Below are positions 26,517 to 36,159 of a stretch of DNA of 64,000 nucleotides, piece after piece. The number at the start of each line of letters is the position of its first letter. Position 1 is the stretch's first letter. This DNA is from Flavobacterium lacus (GTDB lineage: Bacteria > Bacteroidota > Bacteroidia > Flavobacteriales > Flavobacteriaceae), in contig NZ_QLSV01000013.1 in assembly GCF_003268815.1 (NCBI RefSeq), positions 1 to 64,000 on the forward strand, written 5' to 3'. The notes under the pieces are model-generated. The model was not told the origin of the DNA. It made no database searches and saw only the letters and a program-made list of their open reading frames with translations. A program made the translations under genes and the position numbers.

Positions 26517-28394
26517 TTAAATCTTATAAATAAAACTCTCATTCACACCAATTTTCAACTTAAACTTCCCTACTCCATTTTCAATGATTAATTCGGTTGA
26601 ACTTTTTCCGTATAATTGATCTTTTAATTTATATTTTCCATCTTTCAGATTCATTTTTTTCACTACATCTGCCGGAATCATCACATCACATTCAACGGGT
26701 GTGTTTTGATTGAAATTAGTCACAATCACCAATTTCTCGTCATCACTCCAACGCACATACGAATACAATCCGAAATCATAATTGGAACCCGCATTTAAAT
26801 TAGCATCCTGAATTTGCACGAATTCACCCATCAAAGCACTGCTTTTTAAAGTAAAATTCAACAAACGTTTATAGAAATCACGTAATTCTTTTTCATCCGG
26901 TTTCAATTGTCCGCCGTCAAATTTTCCATCATTCATCCAACGTTGATGATGCGGAACTCCAACATAATCAAAAATAGAGGTTCGTGAATTTTTTCCGAAA
27001 CCGGCATCAAAAGCACCCGGTTCACCTACTTCCTGACCAAAATAAATCATTGTGGGCGATGAACTGATTGTTGCCGAAACAACCATCAGGGGTTTTCCTT
27101 TTTTAGCATCTCCGGCAAACTGCGGACTCGCCAAACGTTGTTCGTCGTGGTTATCTAAAAAGTGTAACATATGGTGTTCAATATCTTTCAAATCTTCACG
27201 AATACCTGAGATATTTTTCGGCAAACCGCGACCTTGCACGATGTTTTTCAATGTGTCATACACTTGTACTTTATCATACAAATAATCCATTTTTCCTAAG
27301 TGAATATAATTTCTGTATTCCCCCGGATTATAAACTTCTGCCAACAAAAACGCATTCGGATTTTTCATTTTGATGGATGAATTCATATAACTCCAAAATT
27401 CCACCGGAACCATTTCTGCCATATCATAGCGGAAACCATCCACACCTTTATCAATCCAATACTGAGTGATGTCTTTAAATTTTTTCCAAGAATCCGGCAC
27501 GTCTTTTCCTTTCCAAAAATCGGCGTGAGCTTTGTAATCTTTTTTGTCGAAACCCTCTGGTAAAGTCGGGAAATCTTTACTTCCATCCGGCTTTACCCCA
27601 TAATTAATTTTGACCGTTTCATACCAATCATTAATATCCGGTTTGGCTAAACGAGAACCATTTCCTGTCCATTTTGCCGGAACTTCTTCAAATTTTCCAT
27701 CAGCCAGCGGATGTTTTTCACCACCAAGTGGTTTATAATTGGCATCGGTTGGCACTTCAAATTTAGAATTTGGAATATAATAGAAATTATTATTTCGTTT
27801 GTATTCAAGGGTTTTATCATCATCAGCTCCAAAATCTTTCACCCCTTTCGGATTGGTTTTTCCCTCATATTTTCTGGCAATGTGATTGGGCACAATATCA
27901 ATTACGACTTTCAAACCGTTTTTATGTGTTCGTTCAATCAACGCTTCAAATTCTTCTAATCGTTTTGCCGGATCAACTGCTAAATCAGGATTTACATTAT
28001 AATAATCTTTCACGGCATACGGCGAGCCGGCACGACCTTTCACGACATCAGGATCATCATTGGAAATGTCATATTTTGTGTAATCATTAATTAAAGCGTG
28101 ATGCGGAACACCGGTGTACCAAATGTGTGTCACGCCTAAATCTTTAATCTCCTGAAGAGCTTTGTCGGTAAAATCATTAAACTTTCCAACGCCATTTTCT
28201 TCAATTGTTCCCCAAGGTTTATTAGTAGTATTTGAGTTTCCAAATAATCGTGTAAAAACTTGATATACAACAATTTTATGTTCTGAATTGGATTCAGTTA
28301 CCGTTTCTGTTTGGGCCTTCATATTTTTTTGTTCGCAGGATAAAGTTGAAAATAAGACGATGGTGCTTAGAGCAACTGCTGATTTTTTGAGCAT
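26517..28394 (-). CDS. Alpha-amylase-family (GH13) lipoprotein
   Basis: Glycoside hydrolase acting on alpha-glucans outside the cytoplasm. A lipobox (STLSC, Cys20) marks it as a lipoprotein. The four GH13 regions are present in order: VIDIVPNHIARK; DGFRYDMAEM with the nucleophile Asp; LLAEVYNP with the acid/base Glu; FLDNHDEQRL with the stabilising Asp. A C-terminal beta domain follows, for 625 aa in all. There is no SusCD pair nearby, so it is not in a visible polysaccharide-utilisation locus. Confidence 0.9.
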   Translation of the reverse strand: MLKKSAVALSTIVLFSTLSCEQKNMKAQTETVTESNSEHKIVVYQVFTRLFGNSNTTNKPWGTIEENGVGKFNDFTDKALQEIKDLGVTHIWYTGVPHHALINDYTKYDISNDDPDVVKGRAGSPYAVKDYYNVNPDLAVDPAKRLEEFEALIERTHKNGLKVVIDIVPNHIARKYEGKTNPKGVKDFGADDDKTLEYKRNNNFYYIPNSKFEVPTDANYKPLGGEKHPLADGKFEEVPAKWTGNGSRLAKPDINDWYETVKINYGVKPDGSKDFPTLPEGFDKKDYKAHADFWKGKDVPDSWKKFKDITQYWIDKGVDGFRYDMAEMVPVEFWSYMNSSIKMKNPNAFLLAEVYNPGEYRNYIHLGKMDYLYDKVQVYDTLKNIVQGRGLPKNISGIREDLKDIEHHMLHFLDNHDEQRLASPQFAGDAKKGKPLMVVSATISSSPTMIYFGQEVGEPGAFDAGFGKNSRTSIFDYVGVPHHQRWMNDGKFDGGQLKPDEKELRDFYKRLLNFTLKSSALMGEFVQIQDANLNAGSNYDFGLYSYVRWSDDEKLVIVTNFNQNTPVECDVMIPADVVKKMNLKDGKYKLKDQLYGKSSTELIIENGVGKFKLKIGVNESFIYKI

Positions 28395-28443
28395 AAAATT
28401 TACTTTTTAAAGGTCTAAATATACAAAGAAATTTTAAATGGTA

Positions 28444-28551
28444 ATGGGTAATGGGTTATGGGTTATGGGTTATGGGTTATGGGTTATGGGTTATGGGGAA
28501 AAGGGGAAAAAAAATAGTATCCAAAAACCTTTTACCAATTACCCTTTACCG
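28444..28551. repeat. ATGGGTT heptad tandem repeat
   Basis: Six exact ATGGGTT units (28451-28492) flanked by near units (28444 and 28493) form an eight-unit array. It is followed by an A-rich spacer and a C-rich partner (about 28526-28551: ACCTTTTACC-, AATTACCC-, TTTACC-type) that runs into the end of hisIE. It lies at the 3' end of the his operon and upstream of the amylase gene. Confidence 0.85.
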
Positions 28552-29139
28552 TTTCTTCAAAATTTCCACAACATCATTCAATTCAAAACCTTTTGCTTTC
28601 AATAAAATTAAATAATGAAACAGCAAATCGGCACTTTCATTCAAAAATAAATCATCGTTGGAATCTTTGGCTTCAATAACCATTTCGATGGCCTCCTCGC
28701 CTACTTTCTGAGCTATTTTATTTATTCCTTTTGCAAATAACGAAGCAACATAACTTGTTTCAGATTCGCCATTTTCTTTACGAAGTTGAATCGTATTTTC
28801 TAACTCTGATAAAAACCCAAACTTTGTTTTATTGGGCTGTTGCCAACAAGTATCGGCTCCCGTATGACAAACCGGTCCGGTTGGGCTAACTTGTACTAAA
28901 AGCGTGTCATTATCGCAATCAGCTTCCATTGAAACGAGATTGAGAAAGTTTCCGCTTTCTTCGCCTTTTGTCCATAATCGATTTTTTGTGCGACTGAAGA
29001 ACGTTACTTTTTGTGAAGAAACGGTTTGTTGATAGGCTTCTTCGTTCATATAACCCAACATTAAAACGGTTTTAGTTGTTGCATCTTGAATGATGGCAGG
29101 GATTAATCCGTCGCTATTTTTTGTAAAATCTAGTTTCAT
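28546..29139 (-). CDS. hisIE: HisIE bifunctional cyclohydrolase/pyrophosphohydrolase
   Basis: Carries out steps 2 and 3 of histidine synthesis. The N-terminal HisI domain (about 1-105) has the zinc/magnesium signature EADCDNDT followed by PVCHTGADTCW. The C-terminal HisE domain (about 110-197) has the MazG-like helix KVGEEAIEMVIEAKD. I place the start at the ATG at 29139 (197 aa). The open frame begins 9 nt earlier at a TTG overlapping the hisF stop. It is the last gene of the his operon. Confidence 0.95.
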   Translation of the reverse strand: MKLDFTKNSDGLIPAIIQDATTKTVLMLGYMNEEAYQQTVSSQKVTFFSRTKNRLWTKGEESGNFLNLVSMEADCDNDTLLVQVSPTGPVCHTGADTCWQQPNKTKFGFLSELENTIQLRKENGESETSYVASLFAKGINKIAQKVGEEAIEMVIEAKDSNDDLFLNESADLLFHYLILLKAKGFELNDVVEILKKR

Positions 29140-29144
29140 AAATA

Positions 29145-29900
29145 TCAAATTCTAACTGGAATTCCAGCTGTTTTTAAATAATTTTTTAATTCCGGAATTG
29201 AAATTTCATTGTAATGAAAAACACTGGCTGCTAAAGCTGCATCAGCACTACCAATTGAGAAAGCTTCTTCAAAATGGTTCATTGTTCCTGCTCCACCGGA
29301 AGCGATAATGGGAACATTTACTGTTTTTGATAGTTGAGCCAACGCTTCATTTGCAAAACCATTTTTTGTTCCATCATTGTTCATGGAAGTGAATAAAATT
29401 TCGCCGGCTCCAAGTTGTTCCACTTCTTTTGCCCAATCAAATAAATCCAATTCGGTAGCCACTTTTCCGCCAACTAAATGGACTTTCCAATTTTCATGGA
29501 TGAATTTGGCATCGATGGCCACCACCACGCATTGACTTCCGAAGTTTTTAGCAATTTCTGAAATCAGTTTCGGATTTTTAACTGCGGATGAATTAATTGA
29601 AATTTTATCTGCTCCGTTTTTTAAAAGCAATTCAACATCTTCCACCGATGAAATTCCGCCACCAACTGTAAATGGGATGTTTATCGTTTGAGCCACTTTT
29701 TGAACCAATTGAACTAATGTTTTTCTGCGTTCTTCTGTGGCAGAAATATCTAAAAAGACCAATTCATCGGCACCTTCTAAACTGTATTTCAAAGCTAATT
29801 CGACCGGATCGCCGGCATCTTTTAACTCTAAAAAATTAATTCCTTTTACGGTTCGTCCGTTTTTGATGTCGAGGCAGGGGATTATTCTTTTTGTTAACAT
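29145..29900 (-). CDS. hisF: Imidazole glycerol phosphate synthase, cyclase subunit
   Basis: Half of the HisF-HisH enzyme that makes imidazole glycerol phosphate and AICAR using ammonia from HisH. It is a (beta/alpha)8 barrel with the catalytic aspartates in CLDIKNGR (residue about 11) and VVAIDAKF (about 130), and phosphate loops GGGIS and ASGGAG. The start is the ATG at 29900 ([11 protein letters not shown], 251 aa). The longer frame would begin with TTG. Confidence 0.96.
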   Translation of the reverse strand: MLTKRIIPCLDIKNGRTVKGINFLELKDAGDPVELALKYSLEGADELVFLDISATEERRKTLVQLVQKVAQTINIPFTVGGGISSVEDVELLLKNGADKISINSSAVKNPKLISEIAKNFGSQCVVVAIDAKFIHENWKVHLVGGKVATELDLFDWAKEVEQLGAGEILFTSMNNDGTKNGFANEALAQLSKTVNVPIIASGGAGTMNHFEEAFSIGSADAALAASVFHYNEISIPELKNYLKTAGIPVRI

Positions 29901-29920
29901 GTTTATTTCTCGCAAAGACG

Positions 29921-30652
29921 CTACGCTTTTTGTTTAGTTATAAAATTTTCTAGTTCTTTTAATGAGATTCGGTTTTCATAAATGGCTTTGCCGATAATTA
30001 CGCCGTAACAACCTAATTCGGCTAATTTTGGCAACTCATCAACTGTTGAAATTCCGCCGGAAGCGATTAATTTTATGTTTATAATTTCTTTTAAAATCGT
30101 TTTATAAATTTCAAAACTAGGTCCTTCCAACATTCCATCTTTAGCAATATCAGTGCAGATAACGGACTGAATTCCTTTGGTTTGATAGTTTTGAATAAAC
30201 GGAATTAATTCCTCGCTACTTTCTTCCTGCCAACCGGAAACAGCAATTTTTCCATTGGAAACATCGGCTCCGAGAATGATTTTTTCATTCCCAAAACGCT
30301 GAATCCATTCTTCAAATAACAAAGGATTTTTTACCGCAATACTTCCACCTGTAATTTGGTTAGCACCGCATTCAAAAGCAATTTCAACATCTTTATTGGT
30401 TTTTAATCCACCTCCAAAATCAATTTTTAAATTAGTATTTGACGCAATTTTTTCTAAAATTTTATAATTGATGATTTGTCCGGATTTTGCACCATCCAAA
30501 TCCACCAAGTGCAAATAGTGAATGCCTTGAGCTTCAAATTGTTTGGCTACTTCTAACGGATTTTCGTTGTATATTTTTTGTGTGGCGTAATCGCCTTTGG
30601 TTAATCGGACGCATTTTCCGTTTATAATGTCGATAGCAGGGATAATTTTCAT
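29921..30652 (-). CDS. hisA: ProFAR isomerase
   Basis: Isomerises the ProFAR aminoaldose to the ketose PRFAR, histidine step 4. It is a (beta/alpha)8 barrel related to HisF, with catalytic Asp8 in [13 protein letters not shown], the second Asp in [14 protein letters not shown], and phosphate-binding DFGGGLK and ASGGIS loops. The length of 243 aa is normal. Confidence 0.96.
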   Translation of the reverse strand: MKIIPAIDIINGKCVRLTKGDYATQKIYNENPLEVAKQFEAQGIHYLHLVDLDGAKSGQIINYKILEKIASNTNLKIDFGGGLKTNKDVEIAFECGANQITGGSIAVKNPLLFEEWIQRFGNEKIILGADVSNGKIAVSGWQEESSEELIPFIQNYQTKGIQSVICTDIAKDGMLEGPSFEIYKTILKEIINIKLIASGGISTVDELPKLAELGCYGVIIGKAIYENRISLKELENFITKQKA

Positions 30653-30668
30653 TTTTGAATATTTTTTT

Positions 30669-30731
30669 GAACGCAGATTGATATAATTTGAGGAATTTTA
30701 AAAATTTTTATCATTCCTTAAATCTGTGTTC
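30669..30731. repeat. Inverted repeat between hisA and hisH
   Basis: Outer arms GAACGCAGATT (30669-30679) and AATCTGTGTTC (30721-30731) pair with one G:T-type mismatch, and inner arms AGGAAT (30691) / ATTCCT (30713) extend the hairpin. A partial relative, GAACACAGATGACACAGATT, occurs at about 50424-50443, which suggests a dispersed family. Confidence 0.65.
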
Positions 30732-30739
30732 CTATTATA

Positions 30740-31321
30740 TTATAGATTTAAAAAGTTTTTGAGTATTTGTTCACCAACCATTCCACTTTTTTCTGGGTGA
30801 AATTGAACGCCGTAGAAATTATTGAGTTGCAAGGCTGAACTAAATTCTTTTTCGTAAATTGTATTCGCAATCGTATTTTTAGATAAAGGAGCATAATAAC
30901 TATGTACTAAATACAAGTATTCCTTTTCATTTATTCCTTGAAATAAAGGAGATTGCAAATTATAGATAGTATTCCAACCCATATGTGGCACTTTAACTCG
31001 GTTGGAAAATTGAACAATATTCGTATCAAAAATTCCTAAACCTTTGGTGTCGCCTTCTTCTGTGTGATTACACATTAATTGCATTCCTAAACAAATACCT
31101 AAAACCGGTTGGGTTAACGTGGGAATTAATTCATCTAAACCAGAGCTTTTAAGTTTTTTCATCGCGGAACTTGCTTCACCAACACCGGGAAAAATAACTT
31201 TCTCGGCAGAACGAATTTCGCTTGGATTGTTTGTCAAAATTCCTTCAAATCCCAATCGATTTAAGGCAAATTGAATACTTTTTATATTTCCTGCACCGTA
31301 GTCTATTATGGCTATTTTCAT
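30740..31321 (-). CDS. hisH: Imidazole glycerol phosphate synthase, glutaminase subunit
   Basis: Class I glutamine amidotransferase that feeds ammonia to HisF. The triad is visible: nucleophile Cys77 in GICLGMQ, and His plus Glu in VQFHPEKSG near residue 175. The oxyanion segment PGVGEA is also present. The length of 193 aa is normal. Confidence 0.96.
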   Translation of the reverse strand: MKIAIIDYGAGNIKSIQFALNRLGFEGILTNNPSEIRSAEKVIFPGVGEASSAMKKLKSSGLDELIPTLTQPVLGICLGMQLMCNHTEEGDTKGLGIFDTNIVQFSNRVKVPHMGWNTIYNLQSPLFQGINEKEYLYLVHSYYAPLSKNTIANTIYEKEFSSALQLNNFYGVQFHPEKSGMVGEQILKNFLNL

Positions 31322-31384
31322 TTTTATACGAAAATTTAAGATTTAAAAATTTGAATCATTAAGTTTTTAAGTTTCATTAAGGAT

Positions 31385-31431
31385 TTTCATTAAGATTAAA
31401 TCATTCATTTGCTTAATTAATCTTAATGAAA
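31385..31431. repeat. Inverted repeat between hisH and hisB
   Basis: Perfect 15-bp arms TTTCATTAAGATTAA (31385-31399) and TTAATCTTAATGAAA (31417-31431), within a 139-nt gap rich in CATTAAG words. Similar CATTAAGG words recur between hisG and hisD (about 34962-35000). Confidence 0.7.
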
Positions 31432-31460
31432 TCAACCTTACTATCTTAATGTCAAAAAAA

Positions 31461-32597
31461 TTATAACATTCCTTTTGTACTTGGCAAAATCATTTTCTCC
31501 GAATCTCTTTTTACGGCGGCTTTAATTGCTTTTGCGAAAGCTTTAAAAATCGCTTCAATTTTATGGTGTTCGTTAAAACCTTCTGCTTTGATGTTTAGGT
31601 TGGCTTTAGCACCATCGGCAAACGATTTGAAAAAGTGAAAGAACATTTCGGTTGGCATGTCGCCAATTTTTTCTCGTTTAAAAGGAGCTTGCCACATCAA
31701 CCAAGAGCGACCACCAAAATCAATGGCAACTTGAGCCAAACAATCATCCATGGGGAGACAAAATCCGTATCGTTCGATGCCTAATTTATCTCCTAAGGCT
31801 TTCGCAAAAACTTCGCCTAACGCAATGGCCGTGTCTTCAATGGTGTGGTGTTCATCCACTTGCAAATCGCCTTTGACTTGAATATCCAAATCCATTTGAC
31901 CGTGTCTGGAAAGTTGATCGAGCATGTGGTCAAAAAAAGCCAATCCGGTTCGAATGTTACTATTTCCGGTTCCATCTAAATTTAAAGTGATGGCGATTTC
32001 GGTTTCATTCGTTTTTCGATAGACCGAAGCCGTTCGGTTTTCCAGTTTCAAATACTCATAAATTAGTTTCCAATCATTGGTTTCGAGTGCGATAATTGAT
32101 TTCAATTCTTCCCGTTTGACGGAAATCTCATTCGTACCCAAATTGGTATTATCATTGATAAAAATCGCCTTTGAACCAAGGTTTTTAGCCAATTCAACAT
32201 CCGTTAAACGATCACCAATTACGAATGAATTTTCTAAATCATAGTCAGCCGAAAAATACTTTTGCAACAAACCAACACCTGGTTTACGAGTTGGAGCATT
32301 TTCGTGTGGAAACGTTTTATCAATCAGAACTTCATCGAAAACAACCCCTTCATTTTCAAATGTTTTGACAATAAAATTATGAACCGGCCAAAATGTTTCC
32401 TCAGGAAAAGAAGCAGTTCCCAAACCATCTTGATTGGTTATCATCACTAATTTAAAATCTAATTCTAAGGCAATTTTGCTTAAATACGTCAGTGATTTTG
32501 GATAGAAAGTCACTTTTTCAAACGCATCAATTTGTTCATCAGCAGGTTCTTTGATGATGGTTCCGTCACGATCAATAAATAGGATTTTTTGTGCCAT
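31461..32597 (-). CDS. hisB: HisB bifunctional phosphatase/dehydratase
   Basis: The N-terminal HAD-type histidinol-phosphatase (about 1-165) carries FIDRDGT with Asp9 as nucleophile and Asp11. The C-terminal imidazoleglycerol-phosphate dehydratase (about 185-378) has the manganese motifs [13 protein letters not shown] and [15 protein letters not shown], and a second HH-containing block near the end ([17 protein letters not shown]). The fusion is as in enterobacteria. It starts 1 nt after hisC ends. Confidence 0.96.
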   Translation of the reverse strand: MAQKILFIDRDGTIIKEPADEQIDAFEKVTFYPKSLTYLSKIALELDFKLVMITNQDGLGTASFPEETFWPVHNFIVKTFENEGVVFDEVLIDKTFPHENAPTRKPGVGLLQKYFSADYDLENSFVIGDRLTDVELAKNLGSKAIFINDNTNLGTNEISVKREELKSIIALETNDWKLIYEYLKLENRTASVYRKTNETEIAITLNLDGTGNSNIRTGLAFFDHMLDQLSRHGQMDLDIQVKGDLQVDEHHTIEDTAIALGEVFAKALGDKLGIERYGFCLPMDDCLAQVAIDFGGRSWLMWQAPFKREKIGDMPTEMFFHFFKSFADGAKANLNIKAEGFNEHHKIEAIFKAFAKAIKAAVKRDSEKMILPSTKGML

Positions 32598-32598
32598 T

Positions 32599-33660
32599 TT
32601 AAAGCGATTTTAAGATTGTAATTAATTGATTGTTTTCTTCTTTTGTGCCAATCGTAATGCGAAGACAGTTTTCGCACAAAGGCTGATTACTTCGGTTTCT
32701 GATTACTATTCCAGCTTGAATTAATTGATTGTATCGCAAGGTTGCATCATCTACTTTTACCAAAATGAAATTCGCATCGGATGGAAAAATACGTTCAATA
32801 AATGTAATTGATTTTAATGAATTGATAACATTTTCCCGTTCCGAAATGAGCTTTTTCAATTGAGCAGCTAATGTGTTTTGATTTAATTTTTTCAGTGCAA
32901 TTTCCTGTGAAGCCGTATTCAAATTGTACGGCGGTTTAATTTTATTTAAAATAGAAATAATTTCTTCCGAAGCATATACAATTCCGATTCGAAGTCCGGC
33001 CAAACCATAGGCTTTTGACAATGTTTGAATGATGACTAAATTGGGAAAATCATTCAATTCTGACAACCAACTTTCTTTGGACGAAAAATCGATGTACGCT
33101 TCATCCAAAACTACCAAACCATTGAAATTCTTAAGCAAATACAAAATACTTTCATCTGAAAATGAATTGCCGGTTGGGTTATTTGGCGAACATAAAAAGA
33201 TGATTTTGGTATTTTCTGAAACAGCCTTCAAAATTTCACCTACATTGGGCTCAAAAGCATCGGTTAACAGAATTTCTTTGTTTTCAATGGCATTCAAATC
33301 AGCTAAAACGCCATACATTCCATAGGTTGGTGGCAACGTGATGACGTTGTCTTGATTGGGTTCGCAAAAAGCACGAAAGAGCAAATCAAGCACTTCGTCA
33401 CTTCCATTTCCTACTAAAATTTGGTTTAAAGAAACCTTTTTCTGTTTAGCTAAAAGTGTTTTCAATTGTTTTTGTTGCGGATCGGGATAGCGATTGTACC
33501 CATTGGAAAACGGATTTTCATTCGCATCCAAAAAAACCACCTTGGTTTCAAATTCCTTGAATTCATCGCGAGCAGACGAATAAGGTTTCATTTTTAGAAT
33601 ACTTTTTCGAACTATATTTTCAATCGAAAAAGTGCTGATTGGGGTTATATTTTTATTCAT
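32599..33660 (-). CDS. hisC: Histidinol-phosphate aminotransferase
   Basis: PLP enzyme of fold type I that converts imidazole-acetol phosphate to histidinol phosphate. The Schiff-base lysine lies in [15 protein letters not shown] (about residue 217). PNNPTG and LDEAYIDF place the cofactor ring and the Asp-Tyr pair, and the first block contains DANENPF. It overlaps the end of hisD by 8 nt, which indicates translational coupling. Confidence 0.95.
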   Translation of the reverse strand: MNKNITPISTFSIENIVRKSILKMKPYSSARDEFKEFETKVVFLDANENPFSNGYNRYPDPQQKQLKTLLAKQKKVSLNQILVGNGSDEVLDLLFRAFCEPNQDNVITLPPTYGMYGVLADLNAIENKEILLTDAFEPNVGEILKAVSENTKIIFLCSPNNPTGNSFSDESILYLLKNFNGLVVLDEAYIDFSSKESWLSELNDFPNLVIIQTLSKAYGLAGLRIGIVYASEEIISILNKIKPPYNLNTASQEIALKKLNQNTLAAQLKKLISERENVINSLKSITFIERIFPSDANFILVKVDDATLRYNQLIQAGIVIRNRSNQPLCENCLRITIGTKEENNQLITILKSL

Positions 33661-34942
33661 TTTCTAAACTTTTTAATCGTAAACTAACGGCCTTTTTGTG
33701 CGCTTGCAATCCTTCGGCCTCTGCCATAATTTCAATTGATTTTCCAATATTTTGAATTCCTTTTTCAGTTATCTTTTGAAAAGTCATCGCTTTCAAGAAA
33801 CTATCGAGATTTACACCGGAATAATTCTTTGAAAACCCGTTTGTTGGCAAGGTGTGATTGGTTCCAGAAGCGTAATCACCAGCACTTTCGGGAGTAAAAT
33901 TTCCAATGAAAACAGAACCGGCATTTTGAATTCCGCTAACAAAATACTCTTCGTTGTTGGAACAAATAATAAAATGTTCGGGAGCATATTCGTTGATAAA
34001 ATCCAATGCATCACTTTCCTTTTCAATAAAAATTAATTTGGAATTATCGATTGCTTTTTGAGCGATTTCTTTTCGAGGTAAAGCTTGAATTTGGTCGACA
34101 ATTTCTTTTTCAACCTCGTCAATTATTTTTTGAGAATTGGAAACCAAGATCACTTGACTGTCGGTTCCGTGTTCGGCCTGGCTTAACAAATCAGAGGCTA
34201 CAAAAGCGGGAATTGCTGAATCATCGGCGTACACTAACAACTCGCTTGGTCCGGCCGGCATATCGATGGCTGTTCCGAATTGGGTTGCCACTTGTTTCGC
34301 AACGGTTACAAATTGATTTCCGGGTCCGAAAATTTTATAGACTTTCGGAATCGATCTTGTACCAAACGTTAATGCGGCAATGGCTTGGATTCCGCCTACT
34401 TTGTAAATTTTTGTCACACCACATAAATTGGCAGCATACAAAATAGTAGGATTTATTTTTCCGTTTTTATCCGGTGGTGAACATAAAATTATTTCTTCGC
34501 AACCTGCAATTTGAGCCGGAATGGCCAACATCAAAACGGTTGAAAATAAAGGAGCTGTTCCGCTTGGAATGTATAAGCCTACTTTTTGAATGGGACGTTT
34601 TTCTTGCCAACAAAAAACACCTTTGGTGGTTTCTACTTCAATTTTAGAGGATTTTTGAGCTTCGTGAAACTTGTAAATATTTGATTTAGCGACAGCGATG
34701 GCTTCTTTTAATTCGGTTGCGACTTGCTTTTCGGCTTCTTTGATTTCATTTTCAGAAACTAAAAAATTATCTAATTTAATTCCGTCAAACAGCGAAGTAT
34801 ATTTGGCAACTGCTGTATCTCCTTTGGTTTGGATTTCTTTGAAAATGGCTTTTACTGTTTCTTCGATTTCGGCGAATGATTGGGTGGGGCGTTGGGTTAA
34901 CGTTGACCATTGGGATTGGGGTGGATTTTTATATTTTTTCAT
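33653..34942 (-). CDS. hisD: Histidinol dehydrogenase
   Basis: Zinc enzyme that carries out the last two oxidations to L-histidine with NAD. Diagnostic blocks: GLYIPSGTAPLFSTVLM, DMPAGPSELLVYADD, LLSQAEHGTDSQVIL (catalytic and zinc His/Gln region), NEYAPEH and SAGDYASGTNHTLPT. The length of 429 aa is normal. Confidence 0.96.
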   Translation of the reverse strand: MKKYKNPPQSQWSTLTQRPTQSFAEIEETVKAIFKEIQTKGDTAVAKYTSLFDGIKLDNFLVSENEIKEAEKQVATELKEAIAVAKSNIYKFHEAQKSSKIEVETTKGVFCWQEKRPIQKVGLYIPSGTAPLFSTVLMLAIPAQIAGCEEIILCSPPDKNGKINPTILYAANLCGVTKIYKVGGIQAIAALTFGTRSIPKVYKIFGPGNQFVTVAKQVATQFGTAIDMPAGPSELLVYADDSAIPAFVASDLLSQAEHGTDSQVILVSNSQKIIDEVEKEIVDQIQALPRKEIAQKAIDNSKLIFIEKESDALDFINEYAPEHFIICSNNEEYFVSGIQNAGSVFIGNFTPESAGDYASGTNHTLPTNGFSKNYSGVNLDSFLKAMTFQKITEKGIQNIGKSIEIMAEAEGLQAHKKAVSLRLKSLENE

Positions 34943-35031
34943 TTTTTAGTTTTTTTTTGACATTAAGGTAATAAGGGGAATTTCATTAAGGTTCATTAAG
35001 CATGACTAATTACTATTCACTAATCACTTTC

Positions 35032-35889
35032 TCACAAAACCATCTTCTCAATCGGACAAACCAAAATTCCTTCTGCTCCGGCGGATTTGAGTTGATCGAT
35101 GACTTCCCAAAAAGTGTCTTCTTCGATGACAGAGTGAAGGCTGCTCCAACCCGATTCTGCTAAAGGCATTATAGTTGGACTTTTCAAAACCGGAAGAATT
35201 TGGCTGACTTCTTGAATTTTATCATTCGGCACATTCATCAAAATGTATTTGGATTTTCTGGCTTTGAGTACAGACTGAATTCGGAATCGGAGTTTGCTTA
35301 AAATTTCTTGGTTTTCAGTTGAAATGTTTGGTGAAACGGCTAGAACAGCTTCACTTTTCAAAATGACTTCTACTTCTTTCAGGTTATTTTTGAATAAAGT
35401 GCTTCCGCTGGAAACGATATCGACAATTGCATCTGACAAGCCAATGTTCGGAGCAATTTCAACTGAACCGGAAATTTGGTGAATATCGATTGAAACATTT
35501 TTTGACTTAAAAAAGTTTAAAACCGTGGTTGGATAGGATGTTGCCACTCGCAAATTATTCAAATCTTGAATAGAATTATACTCAAATGTTTTGGGAACCG
35601 CCACTGAAACTCGGCATTTGGAAAAACCTAATTTCTCGGCAACGGTTATGTTTTGACCTTTTTCAACTAACAGATTATCTCCGACAATGGCCGCATCTAC
35701 CACTCCATCGATGAGATATTGTGGAATGTCTGAATTTCGTAAAAACAAAATTTCCAGCGGAAAATTTGATGCTTCGGCTTTAAGTTGGTCGTTGCCATTG
35801 TTAATGGAAATGCCACAATCTCTGAGCATTTGAAGACTTTCTTCGTTGAGTCGACCTGATTTTTGAATCGCAATTTTTAAGGTGTTCAT
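35032..35889 (-). CDS. hisG: ATP phosphoribosyltransferase, long form
   Basis: First committed step of histidine synthesis, joining ATP and PRPP. At 285 aa it is the long, HisZ-independent type: two catalytic lobes (KIAIQKSGRL at the start, VDAAIVGDNLL, and the PRPP loop DIVSSGSTL) followed by a C-terminal ACT-like regulatory domain (about 210-285) that normally binds histidine. It is the first structural gene after the his leader. Confidence 0.96.
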   Translation of the reverse strand: MNTLKIAIQKSGRLNEESLQMLRDCGISINNGNDQLKAEASNFPLEILFLRNSDIPQYLIDGVVDAAIVGDNLLVEKGQNITVAEKLGFSKCRVSVAVPKTFEYNSIQDLNNLRVATSYPTTVLNFFKSKNVSIDIHQISGSVEIAPNIGLSDAIVDIVSSGSTLFKNNLKEVEVILKSEAVLAVSPNISTENQEILSKLRFRIQSVLKARKSKYILMNVPNDKIQEVSQILPVLKSPTIMPLAESGWSSLHSVIEEDTFWEVIDQLKSAGAEGILVCPIEKMVL

Positions 35890-35936
35890 TTTTTGTTTTT
35901 TTTTTTAAATGAGTACACCAAAGCGGAGAGCAACAA

Positions 35937-35967
35937 AAAACCCGTTTGATGTACTCAAACGGGTTTT
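35937..35967 (-). terminator. his operon attenuator terminator
   Basis: Perfect 13-bp stem (AAAACCCGTTTGA / TCAAACGGGTTTT) around a 5-nt loop, followed on the minus strand by a T-run, and lying between the His-rich leader peptide and hisG. A segment near the leader stop (ATGTA within GCTATGTAATT) can pair with TACAT in the terminator's loop region, a candidate antiterminator. Leader bases TTACAT and downstream ATGTAA can pair as the competing structure. Confidence 0.8.
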
Positions 35968-35992
35968 AGATATATGAATTAATTACATAGCA

Positions 35993-36049
35993 TCATTTCT
36001 TCGCTTGAGCGGAGGTGTGATGATGATGATGTAATTGATTTGAAAACAT
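35993..36049 (-). CDS. hisL: Histidine operon leader peptide
   Basis: An 18-residue frame reading MFSNQLHHHHHTSAQAKK, with five consecutive His codons (CAT four times, then CAC) at positions 7-11, then a TGA stop. It lies between a TACATTTG promoter and a terminator just ahead of hisG, the arrangement of classical his attenuation. When charged tRNA-His is scarce, a ribosome stalled on the His run would change the RNA fold downstream and let transcription enter hisG. It is too short for ordinary gene calling. Confidence 0.85.
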   Translation of the reverse strand: MFSNQLHHHHHTSAQAKK

Positions 36050-36069
36050 GTTGTTCTATTTTGATGTTG

Positions 36070-36102
36070 CAAATGTAAGGACTTAAATTTGTAGAAAACA
36101 AA
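36070..36102 (-). promoter_or_regulatory. his operon promoter
   Basis: Minus-strand TTTG (36099-36102), 21 nt, then TACATTTG (36070-36077), 20 nt before the leader peptide ATG at 36049. Confidence 0.65.
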
Positions 36103-36159
36103 AAATTTAGAAACTTTGTGATTTGTTGAACTATTATTGATTTTCTTGTTTTGTCTAAA

